A stretch of 64,000 bases of DNA from positions 62,001 through 126,000 of the forward strand of contig OZ244887.1 of NCBI GenBank assembly GCA_965221415.1, read 5' to 3'. Both the position numbers and the translations under genes were made by a program. How positions within the stretch are numbered: the first letter of the stretch is position 1; every line of letters begins with the position of its first letter. The notes under the pieces are model-generated. The model worked only from the letters and a program-made list of their open reading frames with translations, was not told where the DNA came from and did not search any database. Of this stretch, positions 51,682-59,989 are shown one piece after another. The DNA is from UBA8337 sp965221415. GTDB lineage: Bacteria > Pseudomonadota > Alphaproteobacteria > RS24.

Positions 51682-53283
51682 TTATTCAGCGGCAAGGGCA
51701 GCAGCGCGGACATTATCGTCCACATGCGCCATAAATTTATCAAAATTGGTGACAAACATGCCGACCAATTTGCTGGCTTGTGCGTCATAGGCGGTTTTAT
51801 CTGCCCATGTATCGCGCGGATTGAGTATCGAATCATCGACACCCGGCACGGAAACGGGTACTTCGAAGCCGAAATTCGGGTCGATGCGAAACTCAGCATC
51901 GTTCAGGCTGCCATCGAGAGCTGCCGACAACAGAGCGCGGGTTTCTTTAATCGGCATACGATTGCCGACGCCATGCGCTCCGCCCGTCCAGCCCGTGTTG
52001 ACCAACCAGCATTTCGCGCCATGCTCGGCGATTAAATCGCGCAGCAAATTGCCATATTCGGATGGATGGCGCGGCATGAAGGGTGCGCCAAAGCAGGTTG
52101 AAAAAGTGGCTTCAGGCTCGGTCACGCCCTTTTCAGTGCCAGCGACTTTGGCCGTATAGCCCGACAGAAAATGATACATCGCCTGACTTGGTGTCATGCG
52201 CGAAATGGGCGGCAAAACACCAAACGCATCGGCGGTCAGCATAATGATATTATGGGGGTGGCCAGCACAGCCGGTTTCCGATGCATTCGGGATGAAGCTG
52301 AGCGGGTAAGCCCCGCGCGAGTTTTCGGCCAGTGAATTATCGTCGAAATCGAGCGTGCGTGTGGCAGGATCCATCACCACATTTTCAAGCACCGTGCCAA
52401 AGCGTTTCGTGGTGGCAAAAATCTCAGGCTCGGCTTCAGCCGACAGATTAATCATTTTTGCATAGCAGCCGCCTTCAAAATTGAACACGCCATTTTCTGA
52501 CCAGCCATGTTCATCATCGCCCACCAGAACGCGGTTTGGGTCGGCTGAGAGGGTGGTTTTGCCTGTGCCGCTTAAGCCAAAGAACACGGCGCTATCGCCA
52601 TCTTTGCCGACATTCACCGAGCAGTGCATCGGCATAACGCGTTTCGGCGGCAGCGTGTAATTCAGCATGGAGAAAACCGATTTTTTGGTCTCGCCTGCAT
52701 ATGACGTGCCGCAAATCAGCACAAGTTTTTGCGCAAAATTGACCGCAATCATTGTCTCAGAACGACCACCATGGCGGGTGGTATCGGCTTTGAAATCGGG
52801 GAAGTTCATAATGACGAATTCTGGGTCAAAGCTGTCGAGCTCTTGCGTTTCTGGCTCGATGAGCAGGTTTTGGATAAACAATGAGTGCCACGCCAATTCG
52901 GTAACCACACGGGTGGCCAAACGGTGTGTCGCGTCGGCACCGCCGAATAAATCTTGCACCAAAAACTCTTTGTTATCGGCGTAAGCCAGCATGTCCTCGT
53001 GCAGCGCATCAAATTGCGCAGGCGTTATCGACTTATTATTGTCCCACCAAATGGCGTCCTCGGTGGTGTCGTCGCGCACGATGAACTTGTCTTGCGCAGA
53101 GCGTCCCGTATGCGCCCCCGTCTTTACCAATAGCGGGCCGCTATCGGCGATTTCGGCTTCGCCACGCGCAATAGCCATTTCGTAGATTTGGGCAGGGCGT
53201 AGATTCCAGTAAATAGCCGAGGCCTTATCTAAGCCTTGCTGGCCAACACCGTTTTTGCTGATATGAAAACCAGTTTGTTTCAT
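51682..53283 (-). CDS. pckA: Phosphoenolpyruvate carboxykinase (ATP)
   Basis: A 533-residue gluconeogenic enzyme converting oxaloacetate and ATP to phosphoenolpyruvate. The kinase-1a P-loop is FFGLSGTGKTTLSADP, metal and substrate sites are in HGWSENGVFNFEGGCYAKMI, and RTLDFDDNSLAENSRGAYPL is a family stretch. The chosen ATG at 53283 gives MKQTGFHISKNG and has AGGGGG upstream; earlier in-frame ATGs at 53313 and 53325 lack one. It is divergent from chvI-chvG, as in rhizobia, where ChvI-linked control of pckA has been discussed. The 221-base gap presumably holds both promoters. Confidence 0.95.
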   Translation of the reverse strand: MKQTGFHISKNGVGQQGLDKASAIYWNLRPAQIYEMAIARGEAEIADSGPLLVKTGAHTGRSAQDKFIVRDDTTEDAIWWDNNKSITPAQFDALHEDMLAYADNKEFLVQDLFGGADATHRLATRVVTELAWHSLFIQNLLIEPETQELDSFDPEFVIMNFPDFKADTTRHGGRSETMIAVNFAQKLVLICGTSYAGETKKSVFSMLNYTLPPKRVMPMHCSVNVGKDGDSAVFFGLSGTGKTTLSADPNRVLVGDDEHGWSENGVFNFEGGCYAKMINLSAEAEPEIFATTKRFGTVLENVVMDPATRTLDFDDNSLAENSRGAYPLSFIPNASETGCAGHPHNIIMLTADAFGVLPPISRMTPSQAMYHFLSGYTAKVAGTEKGVTEPEATFSTCFGAPFMPRHPSEYGNLLRDLIAEHGAKCWLVNTGWTGGAHGVGNRMPIKETRALLSAALDGSLNDAEFRIDPNFGFEVPVSVPGVDDSILNPRDTWADKTAYDAQASKLVGMFVTNFDKFMAHVDDNVRAAALAAE

Positions 53284-53504
53284 GGCTGCATTTCCCCCTG
53301 AGGCATGATTCATAACGTTGCGCATTGAAAGCGATGGCCAAATATATGCGACCTTCTTGCCAGACGCAAGCATCTAGCCGAGATGCGACACAATTCATGT
53401 TGATGGTTTGGCGCGTAAACAATGGGGTAGCAAATTTTCTTCTCATCAGCCTCACAAAAGCCTAATGTTTGGGGTAGGGTTTGTTTGAGATGAGGGAAAC
53501 TGCC

Positions 53505-54215
53505 ATGGCGCAAATAATTCTGGTTGATGATGATGCTAATATTTTGGCCTCGGTGCGGATGGCTCTAGAGGCCGAGGGGTTTGGCGTGCGCAGTTTCACA
53601 GATGGTGAAAAGGCGCTTGAAGCTCTTGCGCAAGCGCCGTCGGATATTGGCATATTTGATATTAAAATGCCGCGCATGGACGGCTTAGAATTGCTGCGCA
53701 AGCTGCGTCAAACCAGTCAAATGCCAGTGGTTTTTCTGACCTCTAAAGACGATGAAATCGACGAGGTGTTCGGCCTTAAAATGGGGGCGGATGATTATAT
53801 CACCAAGCCGTTTTCGCAACGTCTATTGATTGAGCGCGTCCGTGCGGTGCTGCGTCGAGCGCATGCGCGCGCTGCCCCGCTATCAGAAAAAGAGCCGAGC
53901 GATTCGGGTGCGGTTTTGCAACGCGGCCGACTGTCGCTTGATGCCGACCGCCATGATTGTCGGTGGGACGGTGATGCGGTGGCGCTCACGGTGACTGAGT
54001 TTTTAATTCTCGATTCGCTGGCGCGTCGCCCCGGTGTGGTGAGGAGTCGCGACGCGCTTATGGACGCGGCTTATGACGACCAAATCTATGTCGATGACCG
54101 CACCATTGATAGCCACATCAAACGCTTGCGCCGTAAGTTTCGCAGTGTCGACAAAGAATTTGATGCGATTGAAACGCTTTATGGCGTTGGCTACAAGTTT
54201 AAAGAAACGTCTTGA
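53505..54215 (+). CDS. chvI: Response regulator ChvI
   Basis: A 236-residue OmpR-type regulator. The receiver has IILVDDDANIL, phospho-acceptor D52 in IGIFDIKMPRMDG, and the lysine in DDYITKPFSQRLLIERVRAV. The C-terminal winged helix ends HIKRLRRKFRSVDKEF and LYGVGYKFKE. ChvI is the envelope and acid-stress regulator paired with the ChvG kinase in alphaproteobacteria. The ATG at 53505 has GAGGGAAA upstream. Its stop overlaps the chvG start by one base (TGATG). Confidence 0.94.
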   Translation: MAQIILVDDDANILASVRMALEAEGFGVRSFTDGEKALEALAQAPSDIGIFDIKMPRMDGLELLRKLRQTSQMPVVFLTSKDDEIDEVFGLKMGADDYITKPFSQRLLIERVRAVLRRAHARAAPLSEKEPSDSGAVLQRGRLSLDADRHDCRWDGDAVALTVTEFLILDSLARRPGVVRSRDALMDAAYDDQIYVDDRTIDSHIKRLRRKFRSVDKEFDAIETLYGVGYKFKETS

Positions 54216-55909
54216 TGCGCTCATTCACCAAATTCATATCGGTCAGTCGACGCAGTCTGTTAGCCCGCCTTTTGCTGCTCAATATGTTGGGCTTGCTGAT
54301 ATTGGTGGGCGGGTTTTTGGCCTTGCACGAAACCCGCCAAGTGCTGACCAATGCCTATCGCGAGAACTTGCAAGCGCAGGCGCGCCTCATTGCTGGTGCG
54401 TTGAGCCAGACGGCGCAATCGGATAATCCGTTTCAGTTTCTGGAGCCGTCGCTTTTGAGCCGCCTATTGCGCAATAATGGTCATCAGCAAAAATGGCAGA
54501 TGCCCGATATTGAACGCGTGATGAGCCAAGCGCGGCAAGTCTCGAGCGCACGGCTGCGGCTGTATGACCGCAAAGGCAATTTGATACTGGATAGCGCGCA
54601 TATGGATCGCTCAGCGCGGGTGATAGCCAAGCAGCTACCGCCGATGGATGATGACCTGCCAATGCCGGGGGTTATCGCGCGATTATGGGAGGGGCTATGG
54701 GCTGAGATACAGCCGATTTTCCGCCCGCCCGCCCCGCTTTTGAGCGAAATCAACGCCGCCAATGGCGCAAGCCTCGTCGAAGTCGCGAGCGCTTTGCGCG
54801 GGGCTGTTTCTAGCTTGCAGCGTCAGTCCGAAGAAGGCGGCGATATTTTGACAGTGGCCGTGCCCTTGCAAGGCTACCGCGCCATTACAGGGGCGCTGAT
54901 GCTATCGACCCAGCCGGGCGAGATTGACAAGATTGTCGCGCAAGAGCGTTATTTGGTGCTGCAACTTTCGGCGATTGCATTGGTGGTTAATGTGGTGACA
55001 TCTTTGTTTTTGGCGGCCATGCTGATTATCCCCGTGCGACGATTGGCAGCCGCCATGCGCGGCTTTGGCAGCAATTCGCCGACCTTGCCGGGGCTAGAGG
55101 CGATACCCGATTATAGCGCGCGCGGCGATGAGATTGCCGAATTATCTAGTGCGTTGCGCGAAATGACCGAGCGACTGGTCGCACGCATCAGCACGATTGA
55201 CCGATTTGCGGCGGATGTCGCACATGAGCTGAAAAACCCTCTGACCTCTTTGCACAGCGCGGTGCAAAGTCTCGACCAGACCGATAAGCAAACCAATGCA
55301 GCGGCGCATCAGCAGCTGATGGGGATTATCCATAATGATGTGCATCGGTTGAATCGGTTGATTTCTGATATTGCCAATGCGACGCGCCTCGATGCCGAGC
55401 TTAATCGCGGGGAGAGCGAGACGTTTGATTTGACCGAGCTTGCGCATGAGTTGTCGGGCGCACTGGCGGATGCTTTCAAAACCGAGCAGGGGGTTGAGTT
55501 GATTGTGCGCGCGCAAGCCTCATGTCCTGTATTGGCGCAAAAGCTGCGCGTTGTCCAAATCATCGATAATCTTTTGGCCAATGCCGTATCGTTCACGCCC
55601 CAAGGAGGCCGCGTATTCATCACCACGCAGGTTCACGCAACCCATGTCGCGCTGATTGTCGCCGATGAGGGGGCGGGACTTTTGCCCGACACACAAGAGA
55701 AAATCTTTGAACGGTTTTATACCGACCGCGCCCATCAGCCAGAACGCGCCGCAGATGACGCGCAGCTATCGAGCCATTCTGGTTTGGGACTGTCTATCTC
55801 GCGCCAGATTGCGCGCGCCCATGGCGGCGATTTGATGGCCGATAATCGCCCAGACGGGTCGGGGGCGTATTTCACGCTGACCTTGCCTTTGGCTCGAAGC
55901 CCCGCATGA
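54215..55909 (+). CDS. chvG: Sensor histidine kinase ChvG
   Basis: A 564-residue inner-membrane kinase. Membrane segments lie at about 17-38 and 246-268, enclosing a periplasmic sensor of roughly 210 residues. A HAMP region follows (PVRRLAAAMRGF, DEIAELSSALREMTERL). The phosphorylated H337 lies in AADVAHELKNPLTSLHSAVQ. The ATPase has DNLLANAVSFTPQGG, ADEGAGLLP and HSGLGLSISRQIARAHGG. In Sinorhizobium ExoR inhibits the kinase; no exoR is visible here. It overlaps hprK by four bases. Confidence 0.94.
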   Translation: MRSFTKFISVSRRSLLARLLLLNMLGLLILVGGFLALHETRQVLTNAYRENLQAQARLIAGALSQTAQSDNPFQFLEPSLLSRLLRNNGHQQKWQMPDIERVMSQARQVSSARLRLYDRKGNLILDSAHMDRSARVIAKQLPPMDDDLPMPGVIARLWEGLWAEIQPIFRPPAPLLSEINAANGASLVEVASALRGAVSSLQRQSEEGGDILTVAVPLQGYRAITGALMLSTQPGEIDKIVAQERYLVLQLSAIALVVNVVTSLFLAAMLIIPVRRLAAAMRGFGSNSPTLPGLEAIPDYSARGDEIAELSSALREMTERLVARISTIDRFAADVAHELKNPLTSLHSAVQSLDQTDKQTNAAAHQQLMGIIHNDVHRLNRLISDIANATRLDAELNRGESETFDLTELAHELSGALADAFKTEQGVELIVRAQASCPVLAQKLRVVQIIDNLLANAVSFTPQGGRVFITTQVHATHVALIVADEGAGLLPDTQEKIFERFYTDRAHQPERAADDAQLSSHSGLGLSISRQIARAHGGDLMADNRPDGSGAYFTLTLPLARSPA

Positions 55910-56355
55910 GTGATATTGTCCATGGTAGTGCTGTCGCGTTGGACGGGCGCGGGGTTGTTTTGCTTGGCGCGTCCGCCAGTGGAAAGTCGTCTTTGGCAGC
56001 ACGCCTCATTGAGGCACATGGCGGCGCGCTTATCGGCGATGACCGCCTTCATTTAGCGCGTGACGGGGATAGCCTATGGGTGCGCCCGCATGCGCAGCTG
56101 GCAGGCATGCTTGAATTGCGCGGACTTGGCCTTGCGCAAATGACCCATTTGGCGCAAGCACCAGTGCATTTGGTGGTTGATTTGGTGGCGCGTCAAGATG
56201 TGCCCCGCGTGGCCGATGAAGCGTATTTTATCCATGACGGACAGCGCGTGCCAAAACTGACTTTACATGCGCATGATAGTGCCACGCCGATGATTATTGT
56301 GCATGCGATGGTGACGTTGGCGGTGCAGGGATTTCGTGAAGATGCTATATATTAA
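55906..56355 (+). CDS. hprK: HPr kinase/phosphorylase, short alphaproteobacterial form
   Basis: A 149-residue protein holding only the catalytic domain of HPrK, the usual alphaproteobacterial form. Walker A is VLLGASASGKSSLAARLIEA (P-loop near 21-29), the acidic pair is in LIGDDRLHL, and LAGMLELRGLGLAQM is the HPrK signature region. It phosphorylates a serine of HPr. It overlaps chvG and is followed by an EIIA and HPr, so the envelope-stress kinase and the regulatory phosphotransferase genes form one transcription unit. Confidence 0.92.
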   Translation: MSDIVHGSAVALDGRGVVLLGASASGKSSLAARLIEAHGGALIGDDRLHLARDGDSLWVRPHAQLAGMLELRGLGLAQMTHLAQAPVHLVVDLVARQDVPRVADEAYFIHDGQRVPKLTLHAHDSATPMIIVHAMVTLAVQGFREDAIY

Positions 56356-56373
56356 GGATAACAGGAGACGACA

Positions 56374-56781
56374 ATGATTGGATTGGTATTGGTGACGCAT
56401 GGTGGGTTGGCGCAAGAGTTTCGCGCCGCCGTTGAGCATGTGGTTGGCCCGCAAAGTCAGTTGGCGACAATTTCTATTGGCCCTGACGATAATATGGAAA
56501 AGCGGCGGCAAGATATTGTCGATGCGATTGGCGAGGTGGATAGCGGTGCGGGCGTGGCGCTTTTAACCGATATGTTTGGCGGGACACCGTCCAATCTGGC
56601 GATTTCGCTATTGGAAAAAGAGCGCGTTGAGGTGATTGCGGGTATTAATTTGCCGATGCTGATTAAGTTCGCTTCTATCCGCGAAACCAGCGCTTTAGCC
56701 GATGCGGTTTTGGAAGCCAAAGAAGCCGCACGCAAGTATATTTCTGTCGCCAGCGAAGTGCTGGGCAGTGCCGAGCAATAG
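56374..56781 (+). CDS. PTS mannose-type EIIA component
   Basis: A 135-residue EIIA-Man domain. The phosphorylated histidine is H9 in GLVLVTHGGLAQEF, and LLTDMFGGTPSNLAISLL is the family active-site loop. There are no EIIB, EIIC or EIID genes nearby, so it is probably regulatory, receiving phosphate from HPr and not importing sugar. The ATG at 56374 has AGGAGACG upstream. It lies between hprK and HPr, the common alphaproteobacterial order. Confidence 0.92.
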   Translation: MIGLVLVTHGGLAQEFRAAVEHVVGPQSQLATISIGPDDNMEKRRQDIVDAIGEVDSGAGVALLTDMFGGTPSNLAISLLEKERVEVIAGINLPMLIKFASIRETSALADAVLEAKEAARKYISVASEVLGSAEQ

Positions 56782-56790
56782 GCGCGAGAT

Positions 56791-57075
56791 TTGACGCGCA
56801 CAGCTTCTCCTGTGAGTTGCGATGTCACCATTGCCAATCAACGTGGTTTGCATGCGCGTGCTTCGGCTAAATTTGTTCAGCTGGCCGAACGCTTTGACGC
56901 TGAGATTATGGTTTCAAAGGATGGCGAAGCGGTGTTGGCCACGTCGATTATGGGGCTGATGATGCTGGGCGCGAGCGTTGGCAGCCATATCACTTTAACG
57001 GCTACAGGCGAAGATGGGCAGGCGGCTTTGGCTGCGCTGGCCGCCTTGGTCGAGGATAAATTTGGCGAGGAGTGA
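56791..57075 (+). CDS. ptsH: Phosphocarrier protein HPr
   Basis: A 94-residue HPr. The EI-dependent phospho-histidine is H21 in ANQRGLHARASAKFVQLAE. The HPrK-dependent serine is S52 in LATSIMGLMMLGASVG. The start seems to be a TTG at 56791, nine bases after the EIIA stop, with GCGAG upstream; a GTG at 56812 is the alternative, and no ATG precedes the core. A weak start may lower HPr relative to its neighbours. Enzyme I is not in the window. Confidence 0.92.
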   Translation: MTRTASPVSCDVTIANQRGLHARASAKFVQLAERFDAEIMVSKDGEAVLATSIMGLMMLGASVGSHITLTATGEDGQAALAALAALVEDKFGEE

Positions 57076-57084
57076 AAACACATA

Positions 57085-57157
57085 AAGAAACCTTTATATG
57101 TTTCTTGCCAAGGGGGCGCACGCCTGCTAGATTTCGCGCAAATCTAGATTTCGCAGG
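57085..57157 (+). promoter_or_regulatory. Structured leader of ahcY with the ribosome site in a stem
   Basis: Three pairings are visible. AAGAAAC (57085-57091) pairs with GTTTCTT (57100-57106). CTAGATTT (57127-57134) pairs with AAATCTAG (57140-57147). CCTGC (57123-57127) pairs with GCAGG (57153-57157), which contains the ribosome site of ahcY (GCAGGAG, nine bases before ATG). CTAGATTTCGC also occurs twice (57127-57137 and 57144-57154), so alternative folds are possible. It matches none of the SAH, SAM-II or SAM/SAH riboswitch patterns that I know. Translational control is inferred. Confidence 0.5.
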
Positions 57158-57166
57158 AGAATAGCC

Positions 57167-58456
57167 ATGTCACAGGATTATAAAGTCGCCGATATTTCGC
57201 TGGCCGATTGGGGGCGCAAGGAAATCGCGATTGCCGAAACCGAAATGCCCGGCTTAATGGCACTGCGCGATGAGTATGGCAGCCAGAAGCCGCTTAAAGG
57301 CGCGCGCGTGACGGGGTGCTTGCACATGACCATTCAAACGGCGGTGTTGATTGAAACGCTGACGGCTTTGGGGGCAGAGGTGCGTTGGTCGTCGTGCAAT
57401 ATTTTCTCGACCCAAGACCATGCAGCCGCCGCCATTGCGGCCACGGGTGTGCCGGTATTTGCTTGGAAAGAAGAAAGCGAAGAAGAGTATTGGTGGTGCG
57501 TTGAGCAAACCATTAAAGGGCCAGATGGCTGGACGCCGAATATTCTCTTGGATGATGGCGGCGATTTAACCACTTTGTGCCATGAGAAATATCCAGACGT
57601 TCTTGATAATTGCGTTGGCGTATCAGAAGAGACGACAACGGGCGTGTTGCGGCTTTATGAAATGGCCAAGGCGGGCACGTTGAAAATCCCCGCCATCAAC
57701 GTCAATGATTCGGTGACGAAATCAAAGTTCGACAATTTATATGGCTGCCGCGAGAGCTTGGTCGATGGGGTAAAACGCGCCACCGATGTGATGATAGCCG
57801 GCAAGATTGCCGTTGTGTGCGGCTATGGCGATGTCGGAAAAGGCTCAGCCGAAAGCCTGCGTTCGCAAGGCGCACGCGTCATGGTCACCGAGATTGACCC
57901 CATCTGCGCCCTGCAAGCCGCCATGGAAGGCTATGAAGTGACAACGATGAGTGATGCGGCTGCCATAGGCGATATCTTTATCACCGCGACGGGCAATAAA
58001 GACATCATCACCCTCGAACACATGCGCGAGATGAAAGACCGCGCGATTGTTGGCAATATTGGCCATTTCGATAGCGAGATTCAGGTCGCGGCGTTGGAAA
58101 ATCATCCATGGCATAATGTCAAACCGCAGGTTGATGAGGTCGAGTTTCCCGATGGCAAACGGATTATTCTGCTGGCCGAGGGTCGATTGCTGAACCTTGG
58201 CTGTGCGACGGGTCATCCAAGTTTTGTGATGAGCGCATCCTTTACCAATCAGGTTTTGGCGCAAATTGAATTATGGCAAAACGGTGCTGATTATGAAAAG
58301 CAGGTCTATGTGCTGCCAAAACATTTGGATGAGAAAGTCGCGCGTCTGCATCTTGCCAAGCTGGGGGCGAAGTTGACCGAATTGTCGCCCGCACAAGCCG
58401 ATTATCTCGGCATCAGCCAGACCGGCCCTTATAAGCCAGAACATTATCGCTATTAG
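57167..58456 (+). CDS. ahcY: Adenosylhomocysteinase
   Basis: A 429-residue NAD-dependent enzyme that splits S-adenosylhomocysteine to adenosine and homocysteine, keeping SAM-dependent methylation going. Visible are TGCLHMTIQTAVLIETL, SCNIFSTQDHAAAAIAATG, the NAD-binding VCGYGDVGKGSAESLRSQGA and GHFDSEIQV. The C-terminal KPEHYRY is the usual ending. Most alphaproteobacterial enzymes of about 465 residues carry a 40-residue insert before GVSEETTTG; here LDDGGDLTTLCHEKYPD leads straight to it, so the insert is absent. The ATG has AGGAG in a predicted stem. Confidence 0.95.
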   Translation: MSQDYKVADISLADWGRKEIAIAETEMPGLMALRDEYGSQKPLKGARVTGCLHMTIQTAVLIETLTALGAEVRWSSCNIFSTQDHAAAAIAATGVPVFAWKEESEEEYWWCVEQTIKGPDGWTPNILLDDGGDLTTLCHEKYPDVLDNCVGVSEETTTGVLRLYEMAKAGTLKIPAINVNDSVTKSKFDNLYGCRESLVDGVKRATDVMIAGKIAVVCGYGDVGKGSAESLRSQGARVMVTEIDPICALQAAMEGYEVTTMSDAAAIGDIFITATGNKDIITLEHMREMKDRAIVGNIGHFDSEIQVAALENHPWHNVKPQVDEVEFPDGKRIILLAEGRLLNLGCATGHPSFVMSASFTNQVLAQIELWQNGADYEKQVYVLPKHLDEKVARLHLAKLGAKLTELSPAQADYLGISQTGPYKPEHYRY

Positions 58457-58477
58457 GCTTGGGTACTAAAAGCGGGT

Positions 58478-59989
58478 ATGACGGGCGGCACAGAAATCTT
58501 CGAGTTTGACGCAGCAGATGAAGCGCAAACGTTGCGCTGTGCCGCGTGGCTTGCGGCGCAGGCCGAGGCGGGGTGGTTGATTTTTCTAAGCGGCGATTTG
58601 GGCGTGGGAAAAACCGCTTTTGCGCGGGGGCTTATTCAGGCCAGAAGCGGTGCGCAAACGATTGTGCCAAGCCCAAGCTTTACTCTGGTGCAGCCTTATG
58701 AGACCAGCGTGCCGCCGATTTTGCACAGCGATTTTTATCGTTTAGAGCAAGCACAAGACATTGATGAATTGGGTATTGGCGATGCGCTTGATAGTCATAT
58801 TTGTCTCATCGAATGGGCTGAGCGCGCCGATGAATTGCTGCCGCCGCCCACTGTGCGGGTGGATTTAGCCCTATGTGATAATGACGATGATGCGCGGCGC
58901 ATCAGCATTTCGGGCGATGGCGTACTTATCAAAGCGTTAAAGGCGGCTGCCGCACGCGAGGCGCATCTGGTTGATTTTCTGAACGCCCATGACTGGGGCA
59001 AGGCGCAGCGCAGCGCTTTGGCAGGCGATGCGTCGACGCGTCGGTATGAGCGTCTTGCGCATCCATCGGGTCAGTCTGGCGTTCTCATGGATTGGATAGA
59101 AGGGGCAGATGGCCCGCCGATTTATGACGGTAAATCTTATAGCGAGCGCGCGCATTTGGCCGAGGCGATGCCGGCCTATTGCGCCATGGTCGATTGGCTT
59201 GATGCGCACGCGATGGCTGTGCCGCAAATCATGGCGCGTGACGAAGCGCGGGGTTTTGTGCTGATGGAAGATTTCGGCGATTGCCACATCGCCAATGATA
59301 CGCGCATTGATAGGCTTGTGTTTTATCGCGAGGCGGTGGCGAGCTTGGTGCATTTGCACACACACGCTGCGGCGGATTTTTTAGCGCCTTATGATGGGGC
59401 TGTGCAGAGTGTCGAAGCGGGACTGTTTACCGAATGGTTTTTGCCGCATTGCGGTATCGCGCCAGATGCGCAAGCGATTGTCGATTGGCATGCGCGTTGG
59501 CAGGTTTTGGGTGACGGATTACTTGACGAGGCGGCGGTTACTGTGCTGCGCGATTTTCACTCGGTGAATATTTTGTGGCGCGAGGATGCGCAGGCGCGTT
59601 TTCGTATTGGGCTTATCGATGTGCAGGACGCTTTGGCGGGTCACGCGGCGTATGATTTAGCTTCGCTCTTATACGATGCGCGTGTTGATGTGTCGCCCGC
59701 CCAGCAAGCCGAATCCATCGAAAGCTATTGCGCGGCACGCTTTGGCGATGACCAAGCCGCGCGTGATAAGTTTGCCGCAAGCTTGGCTATCTGTGCGGTT
59801 CAGCGCAATATGAAAATCGCAGGGATTTTCGTCCGCCTTGCCATACGCGACCATAAGCCCGCCTATCTGCAGCATGTGCCGCGTGTGTTGGGCTACATCA
59901 AAGCGCATATCGACCATCCCGCTTTGGCACCCATTGCAGAATGGTTGGCACTGCACGCGCCAACAGCGTTGGAGCAAGACAATGATTGA
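58478..59989 (+). CDS. TsaE-AmgK fusion: tRNA t6A ATPase joined to anomeric MurNAc/GlcNAc kinase
   Basis: A 503-residue fusion. Residues 1-150 are TsaE, the ATPase of the t6A37 tRNA-modifying complex, with Walker A SGDLGVGKTAFARGL and the PSPSFTLVQPY and HSDFYRLE motifs. Residues 170-490 are an aminoglycoside-phosphotransferase-fold kinase with FVLMEDFGDCHI, VLRDFHSVNILWRED and LIDVQDALAGHAAYDLASLL. These match AmgK, which phosphorylates MurNAc or GlcNAc at C1. The next gene, the MurU-like nucleotidyltransferase, is the AmgK partner and overlaps by eight bases, supporting the call. Confidence 0.88.
   Translation: MTGGTEIFEFDAADEAQTLRCAAWLAAQAEAGWLIFLSGDLGVGKTAFARGLIQARSGAQTIVPSPSFTLVQPYETSVPPILHSDFYRLEQAQDIDELGIGDALDSHICLIEWAERADELLPPPTVRVDLALCDNDDDARRISISGDGVLIKALKAAAAREAHLVDFLNAHDWGKAQRSALAGDASTRRYERLAHPSGQSGVLMDWIEGADGPPIYDGKSYSERAHLAEAMPAYCAMVDWLDAHAMAVPQIMARDEARGFVLMEDFGDCHIANDTRIDRLVFYREAVASLVHLHTHAAADFLAPYDGAVQSVEAGLFTEWFLPHCGIAPDAQAIVDWHARWQVLGDGLLDEAAVTVLRDFHSVNILWREDAQARFRIGLIDVQDALAGHAAYDLASLLYDARVDVSPAQQAESIESYCAARFGDDQAARDKFAASLAICAVQRNMKIAGIFVRLAIRDHKPAYLQHVPRVLGYIKAHIDHPALAPIAEWLALHAPTALEQDND

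Noticed and set aside
57076..57166. A known SAH, SAM-II or SAM/SAH riboswitch
   Set aside because: None of the conserved core sequences of those classes that I know is present; only unclassified stems are seen.
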